A DNA stretch of 64,000 nt from Adiantum capillus-veneris (GCA_014529385.2 CM043962.1:48822098-48886097), one strand, 5' to 3'; positions 1 through 10,620 are shown, counted from the stretch's first letter. The notes: a model not told the origin generated them from the sequence alone. Translations and numbers: made by a program.

Positions 1-69
1 TAAGTGGTACTATCTTGCTAACTTTGAAAACTCAAATAATAGGTTTACTAACTCATGTATACTCTCTAC

Positions 70-605
70 AGCTTGATCAAAAGTCAACTCCCACCGCACA
101 CCCACACGGAGGTGTTTCTTCTTGATCCACAAATGTCAGTGATTATTAGACAGAAGAACAGTCCGTCTGGGACCTTTGAGAGTTGGTTTCTCTAGTGTGC
201 TATGCTGGAAGTAACTGTCATCATCGTTCCATATGAGAACAACCATCACTGGAGTCTCATATGCCTTGATGTTGACCAACCAGCAGTGTGGGTGTTCAAT
301 TCAATAAAAGGAACCCACCCTGAAATTAGGCTCTAAGTGTTATGTATCAGAAAGTGTTTCTTATAGATATCCATGTAAATTTGAAGCCTCAAGCTAACAT
401 CTTGATACTGCTTTGTGTAGTTGTATAAAGAGGTTGTTGCTTGCCTATGGCAAGCTATGTGGAAGGTATGAACTATACAAGGACCCAATCAAAGATGTAC
501 CTGTCCCAAATCAAACCAATGGAAATTCTTGCGGCTGGAGATGTCTTCTCCATGCAGAATATGTCTTGCAAAGCTACTTTGCATTAAAACCTTTCATGAC
601 TAAGG
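70..605 (+). CDS. Ulp1/SENP-like C48 cysteine protease exons
   Basis: Two exon blocks carry the C48 core. At 202-342 the frame reads VIIVPYENNHHWSLICLD, with the catalytic His before Trp (CAC 247-249). It is followed by VWVFNSIKG, where the family normally has an Asp (YDS). Here AAT 298-300 gives Asn. At 413-605 the frame reads NQTNGNSCGW; TGC 530-532 is the nucleophile Cys, with the oxyanion Gln seven residues upstream. The upstream block EVFLLDPQMSVII (about 108-150) fits the domain N-terminus. The Asn for Asp may weaken or abolish catalysis, or the copy may be a pseudogene. TTG at 413 is only where the frame opens after a splice acceptor, not a start codon. Confidence 0.6.
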
Positions 606-729
606 TAGCCATTTGGCAATGCATTCATTCAGTTTTGGTTTATTTTATACAAGAATTCTCACCATGTGGTCTTTCAATTTTGCAGAGTGCTTTAAAAAAC
701 TACACATATGATTATTTGCAAAGATACCG

Positions 730-1387
730 GGTAAGTTTAATACAACACCTGCTTACTATGTCGAGCCCCAGAGAACCTGAAGATAGCGGCTTGGACGACT
801 GCACAATTGATATGACAATACATGACGTGCCACCACGACAAACCCCTGCATCCGATACAGTGGAATCACAACGGGCCGAGGGGGTCATATCAGCTGAAGA
901 TGAAAGAGCCGAGGATGAGGAAAGGTCAAATGAGCATATGGAAGGTGCTAGTGTACAACCAGAGGGGCTTATGGAGGAGACAATGAAAGAGCCAAGTCAG
1001 CTAGTGGAGGAGCCAAAAGAGCCTATGGATGAAACTCTGCATGAGGAAAGCAGGCCTATGGATGAGCAAAAGGATATGGATGAGGAAAGCAGGCCTAGGG
1101 ATGAGCAAACTGATATGGATGAGGCAAGGATGGATGATGCAAGCCGGTCAACCGAGGCAGAGGAAAAGACCTTGGAGGAAACCTTGAATGAGGCAGAAAA
1201 AGCCATGGGGGAGACCCTTGATGAAGATGTGAATGATGACTATGAAGATGTGAATGATGAAGCTAAAGCAGAGGAGAGCAACAACGACAACAACACTACA
1301 GAGACCCAGTATGGACCCTTGCTACTTGTAGATACGGTTGTTTCGGTAATGTCTATTCAAGTATGGCAAAATATGTTCATCTTCTAA
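730..1387 (+). CDS. acidic Met-Asp-Glu repeat linker of the fusion gene
   Basis: The open frame continues from the protease exon into a strongly acidic, low-complexity stretch of about 200 residues. Degenerate repeats of the type PMDE..KDMDEESRP and DVNDDYEDVNDE recur between about 960 and 1270. Part of this segment could be intronic, because a good donor (gtaagttt) lies at 730. The open frame with acidic bias over 600 bases favours coding. It would act as a flexible linker between the protease and phosphatase regions. No catalytic motif is visible. Confidence 0.4.
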
Positions 1388-1419
1388 CTACTTATATGTA
1401 CTTGTCAACTTTTACACAG

Positions 1420-1650
1420 GTTGATTATCTTGGACCTCAATGGATTGTTGCTGATGCGCGTGCCTCTCGGTGACACAGAACCCTTTGAGGATTTGCAAAC
1501 GTTTCGGATGGGAACTTGTCGAGTCGTGGTTCGTCCAGGAACCAAGGAATTTATTCAGTTTCTTCTTCCGTGCTTCAGAGTTGCCATATGGTCTTCAATG
1601 CAAAGGCAAAACTTGTCGCCACTAGTTACAATAGTTTGCGGTGTATGCAG
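1420..1650 (+). pseudogene. FCP1/NIF-like HAD domain, N-terminal half
   Basis: The exon follows a tttacacag acceptor and reads LIILDLNGLLL at its start. This matches HAD motif I of FCP1/NIF-like phosphatases, but the second catalytic Asp is Asn (DLN rather than DLD). Later VVRPGTKEFIQFLL and VAIWSSMQ match the RPGxxEFL and WSSM blocks of the family. The frame is cut at 1650 by the LTR. Removing the LTR and one 5-bp duplication rejoins it in frame with 2458. Confidence 0.65.
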
Positions 1651-1845
1651 TGTTAAGTATGGAGCCTGATTTACCCTTGTAATTTTTTGTGGTAAAAGGA
1701 CACATTTGTAAGGCCCCCATTATGAGGAGAAGCCATCGTGCGTGAAGGAAAATCACCCACCGAAAACCAAAATTTTCACGGACAAGAATCAGGGGTAACT
1801 TTAAAGGCCGGAATATTCCTTTTCGCCGGAATATTATGGCCGGCC

Positions 1846-2010
1846 GGCGGCCGGAAAGTGGTCGGAAAACAACCGGTCGGTTGGTCGGTGGCCGGTAGTC
1901 AATGGCCGATGGCCGGTGGTCGGAAGTCAATGGCCGGTGGCTGGTGGTCGGAAGTCAATGGCCGGTGGCCGGTGGCCGAATTCAATGGCCGGTGGCCGAA
2001 TTCAAAAGCG
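1846..2010 (+). repeat. GGCCGGTGG-type tandem repeat inside the LTR
   Basis: About five imperfect units of 20-33 bp built from ATGGCCGGTGG and TCGGAAGTCA or CGAATTCA blocks. The tract is GC-rich inside an otherwise AT-rich LTR and lies upstream of its TATA box, so it may be an enhancer-type repeat of the LTR. Confidence 0.6.
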
Positions 2011-2128
2011 GACTTGTCTTCTCAAGGGCGGACACACATGGGCGGATTGGAGGGTCCGATTTGGACTTATTCGCACAAGGGCGGCTACACATGGCTGTCT
2101 CTCATAAGAGAGGGCAGCCCTTTTGGCC

Positions 2129-2136
2129 TATAAAAG
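2129..2136 (+). promoter_or_regulatory. TATA box of the solo LTR
   Basis: TATAAAAG in a GC-flanked context within the LTR. It points away from the upstream half of the host exon and toward its 3' half at 2458, so it could drive a truncated FCP1 transcript. Confidence 0.4.
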
Positions 2137-2457
2137 GAGGCCATTTCTACACACATTTGATAGTGTGTGAAGTTGATGCAACAAGGTGAGTGTGAGGTGG
2201 TGAGAGTGAAGCAAGGCGGGAGCTCCATTAAGGGTATAATCCCTTTGTAAACTACTTCTTGTTTCGAAGTACTAAAGCCATTGAGTGGCTGCTTTCCCGT
2301 GGACGTAGCCCACATTGGGTGAACCACGTATATCGTGTGTACTCTCTCTCTCTCTCTCTCTCTCTACTCTATAATCTCGTGTATATAAATCTGTCTCTCT
2401 CCATTAAGTAATCTACTCAATTATCTATTTAGCTACGTCTTATTTCCTAACATGCGG

Positions 2458-2788
2458 CGCTCACACGTCAGATTTTGCCTTTTTGTATGATCAAAGAAAA
2501 TGTGTTACCGTCGAGGGCCACTACCACCCTAAAAAACCACATTTACCTCTTTTGTACAAACCATTTAGCAAAATCGGTGTACCCTTTGATGGAACTAATA
2601 CACTACTGATTGATGATACTCCTGAAAAGGGAGAACTAAATCCACCGGGAACAACTATCTCACCACCTTCTTTCGAGGGGCATTCCTTTGATTTTTACCT
2701 GGAAGACATTCTGATTCCATACTTACAGAAATTGTATCTCAGTCCATTGTTCACGGACGAGTTTGTACTTTCTAATGAATTAAGATGA
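2458..2788 (+). pseudogene. FCP1/NIF-like HAD domain, C-terminal half
   Basis: Open frame from just after the LTR target duplication to a TGA. It contains FDGTNTLLIDDTPEKGEL, the (V/I)DD(S/T)PEK block of FCP1/NIF phosphatases (HAD motif with paired Asp), then NPPGTTI and FDFYLEDILIPYLQKL, a typical family C-terminus. In frame with the 1420-1650 half once the LTR is removed. TTG at 2483 is not a genuine start. Confidence 0.7.
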
Positions 2789-2818
2789 CTCTTCTATCAT
2801 GTCTTTGTCTTGTCTAAC

Positions 2819-2821
<3 letters not shown>

Positions 2822-2881
<60 letters not shown>
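2822..2881. repeat. (GA)n microsatellite
   Basis: About 30 uninterrupted GA units just downstream of the FCP1-like stop codon. Confidence 0.95.
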
Positions 2882-2885
<4 letters not shown>

Positions 2886-3006
2886 ACATGCTAAAGAAAT
2901 GTATTTCAAGCACACTTACATTCACAGGGCACAATTGACAAATGAGCTCAAAAAACTTCATGTATTGAAAGTCATTCGTATATACTTGGATTCACAAGAA
3001 TCTCTG

Positions 3007-4464
3007 TTACATTGACACTATTTCAACCCGACCATCCAACTCTTTGCACAAAATATCTTTTTCCCTTCGTCGCATCACCTTACGGCCATCTAGGAAAAAG
3101 GAAAAATCTGATAGGTCCCTATCCATTGACTCTTCAATTATGTCATGCCGCAACTGCAGAAGACTGCATAGCTCCCTTATTGTAACCACCAACATTAGGC
3201 CATGCTCTTTATCAATCACTTCCACATCCACATCAGGATTATCTTCCAAACCTGCAGAAACCTAGTCCATAGGAATGTACTTACCATTGAGCATTTGTGA
3301 TCGCATATACCAAAAGGAGACTAACAGTGATTGGCTCGCAATCATGTACTTGACAACTAGAGTATCAAGCACGACCTCGCACCATAAGCCAATCTCTTCC
3401 TTTACATATCATCCTCTGTCAAGAAGTTTGTCACAGGATGACTGCTGAAATGACTTGCACATGAACATAGTTTTCGTAACACGGATATTGTAGCTATGAA
3501 ACAACTCTATGAAGAGTGCAGCAGGACAAAAGTTTGCAATCCTAACCAGTTTGGTGGGAATAGAGCTATGTAGAGACCTCTGTATATCCTTGTAGAGCTT
3601 ACTTCACATTGCCTCCACCATTGTTTCCTCGGGAACTGGCCAGTAGTCCACAGTGTTCCAATCGGTTGGTAGAGGCAGTTTCACCAACATGCCATTCTTA
3701 TTCCCTGAGCTAAGTTGGTAGAAGTGGTCATTAAAAAATATTCCTTCATCAGCGAGGCTTTTGCTGCTCCTCCCTGAATACTGTAGAGAAGCAATGTGGG
3801 CATGAAAAACAAGGAAGAGGCCTATTATGCACTCCACAGGCTCCCATTGCTCATAAGAAGAGGGATAAACATCTGCAATATATATAAGAAGAGTTAAACT
3901 AAGAGTATCAATAAGTAAAAATGACAAATCTAATGTAGTTGAGCTGTGAAGAATGGAGACATTGCTCATAAGAAGAGGGATAAACGTTGCAAAATATATA
4001 AGAAAAGTTATAATGAGAGTATCAATAAGTGAAATGACAAATCAAATGAAGTTCAGATGTCAAGAGTACTTACAATTACAACGTGGTTGATGTATATCTG
4101 ATACATTTCCACCGTTTGCTATCACGTTTGCTATCACGTCTGGATGGATAAACACATGCTGAACAAGAACATCCTTTACAGATCTTTTGCCGATTTCAAC
4201 TTTGAAATCCAACACTCTGGCCTTCCATGCTGAGCGGTAAACATTGATACCACTAGACCTCTTGGGTCTTCTTGGTTGCATGAGGACCCATGAACATTTG
4301 TTTATCCTTTGTCCAACCCATTGGTTCCCTGCACTTATTGAAGTTGATATTGTAATTGAGGATGTGCTACTACTTGGCCTTCTAGGAAAAGTGCAGCTGT
4401 TGGTTGTTGGTATGAGAGACAGTAAACACCTAGAGCTTCTTGGGCGAGAAGACGTGGAAGCCAT
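3007..4464 (-). pseudogene. unrecognised host gene, at least two exons, interrupted by stops
   Basis: Starts with ATG at 4464 (MASTSSRPRSS, Ser-rich), runs to a GTAAGT donor at 4073 and resumes after a TGCAG acceptor near 3872 (VYPSSYEQWEPVEC) in the correct phase. The frame then continues to TAA at 3007-3009. It is broken by TGA at 3604-3606 and 3409-3411, and by a TAG near 3262-3264 unless a 33-base GT-AG segment is spliced out. The last 80 residues (FSFFLDGRKVMRRREKDI) have a ubiquitin-like flavour (hydrophobic, LDGR, then charged). I do not recognise the family. Two in-frame TGAs in an otherwise open frame of over 200 codons suggest a recently decaying gene. Confidence 0.45.
3845..4070. 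repeat. tandem duplication of about 115 bp at an exon-intron junction
   Basis: 3845-3959 and 3960-4070 are diverged direct copies, both starting with attgctcataagaagaggg. On the - strand the inner copy holds the start of exon 2 of the unrecognised gene plus its intron. The outer copy gives a broken pseudo-exon within that intron. Confidence 0.75.
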
Positions 4465-4818
4465 AGCTCTCAGAGAAAAGCTTTAGTGGAGGGAGATTAA
4501 CTTTGAAAGCATTCTAATGGAGGGAAAGTGTTTTAGAATTCCAATATCTTGTGCGGGCTTAATGGTCACCCTCCAGCACGTTAATGACCATAAGAGAATA
4601 TTAGCAGTGGGACCACTGGCAAGCACCTAACAGCTCGGTAAAAGCAAGGAAATTACGATGCCACAATCCTAGATTCGTGAAAGTTTTTAGGCTATTTTCC
4701 TATTTTTTGAGTCTTTCCACGTACTTTCCTACGTAACGTAGCCCTCCTGCTCATTGGACGCGCTCTATTTTTCTCTCTCTTCATATGGCCCTCCAAATGA
4801 CCTCCAAAATTTCCTAAT
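4465..4818. other. intergenic, no gene seen
   Basis: AT-rich stretch between the - strand gene start and the first bases matching the gypsy LTR. It could contain the promoter of the - strand gene, but I see no clear element. It does not match the upstream part of the gypsy 3' LTR, which shows the 5' LTR is truncated. Confidence 0.5.
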
Positions 4819-5448
4819 GCTTGTGAGAAGGGAGGCCTACACCAGCAACTCTTGGCTTGGTGATGCAAATACAACCAAGAGCCAAGCTTCAATGCATGCT
4901 CATCTCCTCTACCATGCTAATTACTAAGCTAAGCTATGCTAATATGAGTGATTATGTGAGGAGATGTACATCTTTCTCGTAAGACTACTCCTTCTTCCTC
5001 TCAATCTACTCTCATACCCTGCTATCTCTCACCATCTTCGAAGGTGTGTGAGGTCTTGGGTCTGAGACCGGAGAGAATTGATGTTGTGTTTGATAAGTGT
5101 TTTGCTTAGTGCATGAAGCTTTCATCTTCATTGCACTAGCTAGTCTTGAAGGAACACAAAGAATTGTATTGTACAATGTCTCTCTTGATGGGAGAAACCA
5201 TGATACAAAGCCTTTTGGAGGGGAGACCGGCTCCATGCAAATCCGGTCCTCAACTATTGTCAATAGCTTAATTTCTCTCTCTTTTGAAAGTATTGTTCAT
5301 GCTATCTAACTAGGTGGTATGCTTTTTTTGTTGCTCTCTCCACCCAAGCACTCTTGTAATTATCATTAGGAATCTATTCTAATGAAATGCCCACTATGTT
5401 CATGCTAATTTCCGCTACACACAAGTTTTTAGGCCATTAAATGTTACA
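4819..5448 (+). repeat. truncated 5' LTR of the chromovirus
   Basis: Matches the last 630 bases of the 3' LTR (about 12107-12728) from gcttgtgaga onward. Upstream sequence does not match, so about 950 bases of LTR start are missing. Ends ...atgttaca immediately before the primer-binding site. Confidence 0.85.
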
Positions 5449-5449
5449 T

Positions 5450-5466
5450 TGGTATCAAAGCACAAG
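5450..5466 (+). other. primer-binding site (tRNA-iMet)
   Basis: TGGTATCAAAGCAC one base after the LTR end. It is complementary to the 3' end of plant initiator tRNA-Met apart from one mismatch (consensus TGGTATCAGAGC). Confidence 0.85.
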
Positions 5467-5852
5467 GTTTCTCTTTTCTTGCTCAAGAAGGGAGGTCCTT
5501 AAGCTAGCTATAAATGGTTGGTATTATTAATTGCTTGTGAGTAAGTAGAATAGGGATTTTTCAGCCTTGCAGTGCACCTGCCTTCGTGCAGCTAACGGGG
5601 CATCACAGTCGAGAGCTATGGAGTCCTATGGGGCTTGCCTACGACTTAACCACTATTGAGCTATTAGAAGCTTGACAGGAGCCGGTGTTGTTTTGGTGTT
5701 GAACGACCCTCTCTTCTATTCCTTGCAATTAATGGTATTCGAGCCACGGGTACAGTAGCTTGAGTGCTTTTTCTAAAGGGGTAAAGAGGAGTAGCAACTA
5801 GGGCTTGAAGTGCCAAAGTACCCTAAAAAGTTTACACCTAATATTTGTTAGA

Positions 5853-7517
5853 ATGGCTGACAATAGTAAAGAGAGTGAAATGAATGTTGATAACTTTGAT
5901 TTTGCTAATGAGCAAGTTACTAATGATGCCTTGATGCTTGTTAACTATCTTGTTTCTAGGCTTCAACAAGCCATGGGCAATCCATCTCTCCAAAGTGAAG
6001 TGCAACGGAAGCTCCGTGCTCATGGGATTCTCCAAGGTCACCCCCATGACAAGAGAACACCTAGGAAGCCTCCTTGTGAGACTTCCAAAAGAGGTCTCTC
6101 TCTGATTCGGGAAGAAGAAGAGAATCCATACGAAGGGCTCAAGAATTTACTTCTTGATGATGCATCTCCTTCTCAAAGGAGAACTCAAGAGCCTCCACTG
6201 AAGGAACGAGAAAGAAGTGAGTCTCCCGCCACCTCGGTGGAGATGGCTCCACAAAGACGGCGGGATAAACGCTCTCCATCACCTCCAAAACGGAGAAGAC
6301 CATCGCAGCCTTCTCCACACCATAATTCAAAGAGGGATGACAAAAGGCAAGAGAAGAAAAAGGCGAGAAAGAGGACACCCTCTTCTCCATCTTCTTCATC
6401 CTCTTCCTCTTATGAAAGTGATGGCGAAGACGATGAAGATCAATACAAGAAAAAGGCAAGAAAGAGTTCACCCTCTTCTCCACCTTCCTCAAATTCTTCA
6501 CCTTCTGAAGAAAGTGATGGTGCAACCTTTGAACCATCAAAAAGAAGAGGCCATAGGAAATCCTATGCCGCATGGAAGAGGTCGTCCAAGCTGAAGAAGT
6601 TCAAAGAGGGAGGGAAGAGCATCTCTTTCCTTACCTATGATGGTACCTTTGGTGCTACGGACAAATTCTTGGCCTTTATCCAACAATTTGATGTGGCGTT
6701 CGGGGATGAGGGCTTCACGGAGTCCTCTAAGCTACGCCATGTAGCTATGCATTTTCAAAAGTCCGCCAGACAATGGTGATCTAGCCTACGAACCAATGGT
6801 GAAGCTCTGCAAACATGGAAAGCTTTAAGAGCTTCCATTATGAAGCAGTTTTTGGCCACCGATGCCAAAGAAAAAGTACTCACCGAATGGTGAAGCTTAA
6901 AGCTCTCTCCCTATGAATCCATCCACAAATATGTAGACAAGTTTTGGGACCTACCACTTAAAGCCACTGTCTTCAAAAAGCTGGATTTTGGAGAGCAAAA
7001 GCAACAATTTTGTGCAGGCTTAACCGAAGAAATGGTGAAGTATGTCAACTCCCAAAGGCCACGTACCATATCGGTGGTAATACACCATACTATGGTGGCC
7101 TCTCGAATCAATTTTCAAACGGGGGCTAAAAGAAATAATAAGCCCACGGAGAACAAGGGTTCCAACGAGCCTAAGGGGAAGGACAATGTCCAAAAGTCTC
7201 CTAAGGGCAACTCCAACAAAGCTAAAGAGAAGGGAGTTTACAAAGGTAAAACCAAACTCTCTCCTGAAGATCTTGAGCGTTATCGCAAGGATAACCGGTG
7301 TTTCAAGTGCGGTAAACAAGGGCATGCGTACCGCGCTTGTCCCCAAAAGAATAACCACCAAGATCCTCCTAGAGCTACCTTGGTTGAAATCCAAGAGGAG
7401 GAGACTCACCAAACTCACCACAAAGGATCTCCTCTATGCCATGCTTGGGGAAAGGTAAGAGAACATGATGCTTTTATTCTCTTTGACCCTGGTTCTACTC
7501 ACAATTTTATATCATAG
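5853..7517 (+). pseudogene. gypsy gag with SR-rich region and zinc knuckle
   Basis: Starts at ATG 5853 (MADNSKESEMNV). A basic Ser/Arg/Pro-rich region with poly-Ser and acidic patches lies at about residues 70-250, then the capsid-like part (ISFLTYDGTFGATDKFLAFI). The CCHC knuckle CFKCGKQGHAYRAC is at 7299-7340. The frame is closed by TGA at 6777-6779 and 6891-6893 and ends with TAG at 7515, so full-length Gag cannot be made. The SR-rich insert is longer than usual for plant gypsy Gag. The leader 5467-5852 is non-coding. Confidence 0.8.
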
Positions 7518-8092
7518 AGTTGGCCACCAAGCTAGGCATACAAGCCTATGAGATGGGAGATGTTCTACCCGCAGACAGTGCTTTCAAGGGGCAAGAAGCT
7601 TCAGTCACGCCCTTAATCGGGAAATTGAGGCTTCATGTCCAAATCTATGTGGACAAAGAGGACTTCTTTATCTCTCCTCTCAAGCATAAGGATGTAATCC
7701 TAGGGGTACCATGGTTTGATCGCCTGGCTGCCAATGTTAAATTCCCTGAAAGGAGAATTTCCTTTAAGTTCAGGGAAAAAGACATGTATATAGATGCTAA
7801 GGAAATGGGTAACACAATCCCCATTGTACATACACCAGCTTTCAACAAGTCAATAAAGAGCTCTATTTTTATGTACATGATTTTTGTTAAAGATTCTCAA
7901 AATGAACCTAATGCTTTAACAAAAGAAAATAAAAGCAACCAAAAGGAATTAGAGTTATCAATTTTCTCAAGGGATTTCAAGATGTTTTTATTGACGACAT
8001 CCCTTGTGAGCTACCTCCTAAACGAGGTAATGATGACCATGCAATTGAACTTCTTCCAGGAAGTTCACCGCCTAACAAACCTCCTTATATAG
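7440..8092 (+). pseudogene. gypsy aspartic protease
   Basis: The active-site block reads FILFDPGSTHNFIS at about 7470-7514, at the end of the gag frame (DPGS in place of the usual D(S/T)G). The rest of the domain continues in another frame from 7520, including the flap and ILGVPWFDRLAANV, the typical ILGxxWL segment. The frame changes again near 7960 into the RT frame. The enzyme would cleave the Gag-Pol polyprotein; here the domain is split by a frameshift. Confidence 0.75.
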
Positions 8093-8118
8093 TTTCTCAA
8101 GCTCAACAAGAGGAGATT

Positions 8119-9369
8119 ATGCAGCAAGTGCATGAGTTAGTTGAGAAGGGCATGGTTAGGCCTAGCTCATCTCCATTTTGCTCACCTGTGCTATTAGTGC
8201 AAAAGAAACACGGCACATATCGCATGTGTGTCGACTATAGAGCACTAAATAGGATCACTATCAAGAATATGTTTCCCGTTCCACAGGTAGAAGACCTATT
8301 TGATAATCTACAAGGATCAACCTACTTCAGTAGGATTGACCTAAAAAGTGGCTATCATCAAATAAGGATAGTTGATCAAGACATTGTAAAGACCGCATTT
8401 CGCACCACATTTGGTCTTTACGAATACATTGTCATGATTTTTGGCTGGACCAATGCACCAACCACATTCAACCGCTTGATGGAGAAGCTGTTTAGGCCTC
8501 ATCAAACCTTCACTGGAGTGTTCTTTGATGATATTATCATCTACTCTAATTCATTAGACGAACACAAGCAACACCTCCAGGTAATATTTCAAGTTTTAAG
8601 AGAGAATAAACTTTATGTAAATCAAAAGAAAAGTGAATTTTTCTTGCAAGAGATTCAGTATTTAGGTCACATTATCTCTCAAGATGGAATCCAAATGGAT
8701 CCATCAAAGTTAGAGGTAATAAAAGGATGGCCTAAACCAAAGAATCTTCATGAACTAAGAAGCTTTATAGGTATGTGTGCATACTATAGACGCTTCATAG
8801 AAAAGTTCTCACAAATTGCGGGACCATTACATGACCTAACAAAGAAAAACGTTAGGTATACATGGTCTGCTAAGGAGAACAATGCTTTCAAAAAGCTTAA
8901 AGAAAAGCTTATCTCTCAACCTGTGCTTACATTACCGGATCTCTCAAAACCATTTGAGGTCCAATGTGATGCTTGTGGTTATTGCCTTGGAGCTGTTTTG
9001 CTTCAAGAAGGGCACACCATAGGCTATGAAAGTCGAAGGCTCGACCCTGTTGAGCAAGCTCTAGGCATATATGAAAAGGAACTCCTTGCAGTTCTACATG
9101 CCTTAGACTCATGGAAGCACTATTTGGGGACTCCTTTCATTCTGCGAACGGATCACCAAAGTCTTAAGTACTTCATGACGCAGACCAAGCTCTCCGACAA
9201 GAAAATGAGGTGGGCAAATTTCCTTTCGCAATTTCATTTTCATATTGCTCACATTGCTGGCAAGCATAATCAAGTAGCACATGCACTCTCAAGACGGTCG
9301 AGAGTAAATGTGGTTTCCATAGCAACTCACAATGATCTATCTTCAATGATAGATGAGTATGCTAATTGA
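8119..9369 (+). CDS. gypsy reverse transcriptase - RNase H
   Basis: An open frame of 416 codons that really begins further upstream (about 7965), so ATG 8119 is arbitrary. RT blocks in order: VRPSSSPFCSPVLLVQKK, MCVDYRALNRITI, FSRIDLKSGYHQI, and catalytic FFDDIIIYS at about residues 135-145, where Asp-Asp is kept. RNase H follows (VQCDACGYCLGAVL, YEKELLAVLHAL, RTDHQSLKYF), ending AHALSRR where plant gypsy usually has ADALSR. Palm and RNase H carboxylates look intact. The frame ends at TGA 9367 through a shift into the integrase frame. Confidence 0.92.
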   Translation: MQQVHELVEKGMVRPSSSPFCSPVLLVQKKHGTYRMCVDYRALNRITIKNMFPVPQVEDLFDNLQGSTYFSRIDLKSGYHQIRIVDQDIVKTAFRTTFGLYEYIVMIFGWTNAPTTFNRLMEKLFRPHQTFTGVFFDDIIIYSNSLDEHKQHLQVIFQVLRENKLYVNQKKSEFFLQEIQYLGHIISQDGIQMDPSKLEVIKGWPKPKNLHELRSFIGMCAYYRRFIEKFSQIAGPLHDLTKKNVRYTWSAKENNAFKKLKEKLISQPVLTLPDLSKPFEVQCDACGYCLGAVLLQEGHTIGYESRRLDPVEQALGIYEKELLAVLHALDSWKHYLGTPFILRTDHQSLKYFMTQTKLSDKKMRWANFLSQFHFHIAHIAGKHNQVAHALSRRSRVNVVSIATHNDLSSMIDEYAN

Positions 9370-10362
9370 TCCCGATTTTAGAGATGTGATTTCAGCCCTT
9401 GCATTAGGGAAGAAAGAAGAACCATTTAATTTACAAGATGGTTATGTTCTCTATGGCAATAGACTATGCGTTACTAGCTCACTACGTGAGAAAGTAATGT
9501 ATGAATCTCATGCTCCTCCTTATGCGGGGCATAGAGGGATTCAGTCTACCGTAAAGGGAATTGAAACATATTTCTATTGGTCTACCATGAAAGTGAACAT
9601 ACAAGAGTATGTTTCTAAATGTGTGGTATGCCAAAAGACAAAATTTGATAGAGGGAAGCAACCTGGATTTCTTCAACCCTTGCCAATCCCTAATTCACCA
9701 TGGGAGAGCATATCCATGGATTGCCTAAGTCTATCCATGGGAATACGGGAATATGGACGATAGTAGACAAGTTCAGTAAACAAGCTCATTTTATACCTGT
9801 CAAAAAGACTATCAAAGCCCATCAAATGGCAACCCTCTTCATTTCAAAAATTTTCAAGTACCATGGCTTGCCAATGTCCATAGTGTTGGATAGAGATCCT
9901 AGAATGACCAGTAATTTCTGGAAGGATCTCTTTGAGAATTTTGGGATAAGGCTAAACTTCTCTTCAGCCTATCATTCACAAACGGATGGCCAAAGTGAAA
10001 TAGCTAACCTAACAATTCTCAATCTACTAAAATCCTATGTAACGGAAGTAGATCAAAGATCCCAATGGGAGAAGTACTTATCCTTAGTGGAGGATGCTTA
10101 CAATAACAATGTACATACTTCCACAGGAAAAGCACCTTTCGAGGTAATTGAGGGAAGATCAAAAAGTCCCTTTCTACTTAAGGTACATGGGAAGATCTTC
10201 GCTGCAGATGAGTATAGCCGAGACCTACAAGAATCTTTTCAAAAGATTAAGGATGCTATCTCTATCTCACAACAAAGGCAAAAGGCTGCTGCTGACAAGC
10301 ACAGAAGAGCCCAAGCCCTTAAAGAAAATGATTGGGTCTTATTAAAATTTCCCAAGGCTTGA
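9353..10362 (+). pseudogene. gypsy integrase
   Basis: The HHCC zinc region (HAPPYAGHRG ... CVVCQK) lies in 9353-9763. The core continues in another frame from about 9700 (DKFSKQAHFIPVKKT, SIVLDRDPRMTSNFW, FSSAYHSQTDGQSE), so there is a shift near 9718. The first core Asp falls at the shift. The second Asp (LDRD) and the downstream Glu of the D,D-35-E triad are in the second frame. Terminates at TGA 10360-10362. Integrase inserts the cDNA into chromatin. Confidence 0.85.
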
Positions 10363-10620
10363 TTAAGGCACACGACGGGCAAAAATCCTACGGGACACCA
10401 AAAGTACTATGCTAAACTAGCAAAAAGGTACTATGGTCCCTTCCAGATTCTTAGGCCAATCAATGAGATGGCCTATCAACTCAAGTTGCCCAATCATTGG
10501 CTCATACACAATGCTTTCCATGTGAGCCTATTAAAGCCTTAAAAAGGAGAGCCACCTCAAGAACCAACTACTGAAGACCCACCGGAGATTGAGGACCAAG
10601 AAGAGGTGCTGTAGCCCGAG

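Larger units (their letters stand above)
1651..2452 (+). mobile_element. solo copia-type LTR (802 bp) inserted in an exon
   Basis: Begins TGTTA and ends TAACA. The flanking 5-mers are TGCAG (1646-1650) and TGCGG (2453-2457), a 4/5 match to a target duplication. The distal part carries a TATA box (2129-2136) and a region near 2290-2335 (GTGGACGTAGCC, GGGTGAACCACGTAT) that I recognise from plant Ty1/copia LTRs. No second LTR, primer site or coding region is present, so it is a solo LTR left by LTR-LTR recombination. It also contains GGCCGGTGG tandem repeats and a short (CT)n tract. Strand is set by the TATA direction. Confidence 0.75.
1..2788 (+). pseudogene. Ulp1-like protease / FCP1-like phosphatase fusion gene (3' part), broken by a solo LTR
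   Basis: A host-type multi-exon gene entering from the left edge. Coding pieces in order are a C48 (Ulp1/SENP) core at about 70-729, an acidic linker at about 730-1387, and an FCP1/NIF-type HAD phosphatase region at 1420-1650 and 2458-2788. Introns are inferred from AG sites such as ctttgtgtag before 413, a gtagcc...ttgcag intron near 606-686, a gtaag donor near 730 and tttacacag before 1420. C48 proteases process SUMO-like modifiers; FCP1-type HAD proteins dephosphorylate Ser/Thr. The fusion is my inference from collinearity and matching strand. An 802-bp LTR lies inside the FCP1 exon, so a normal transcript would be interrupted. Exon 5' of the window is not visible. Confidence 0.6.
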
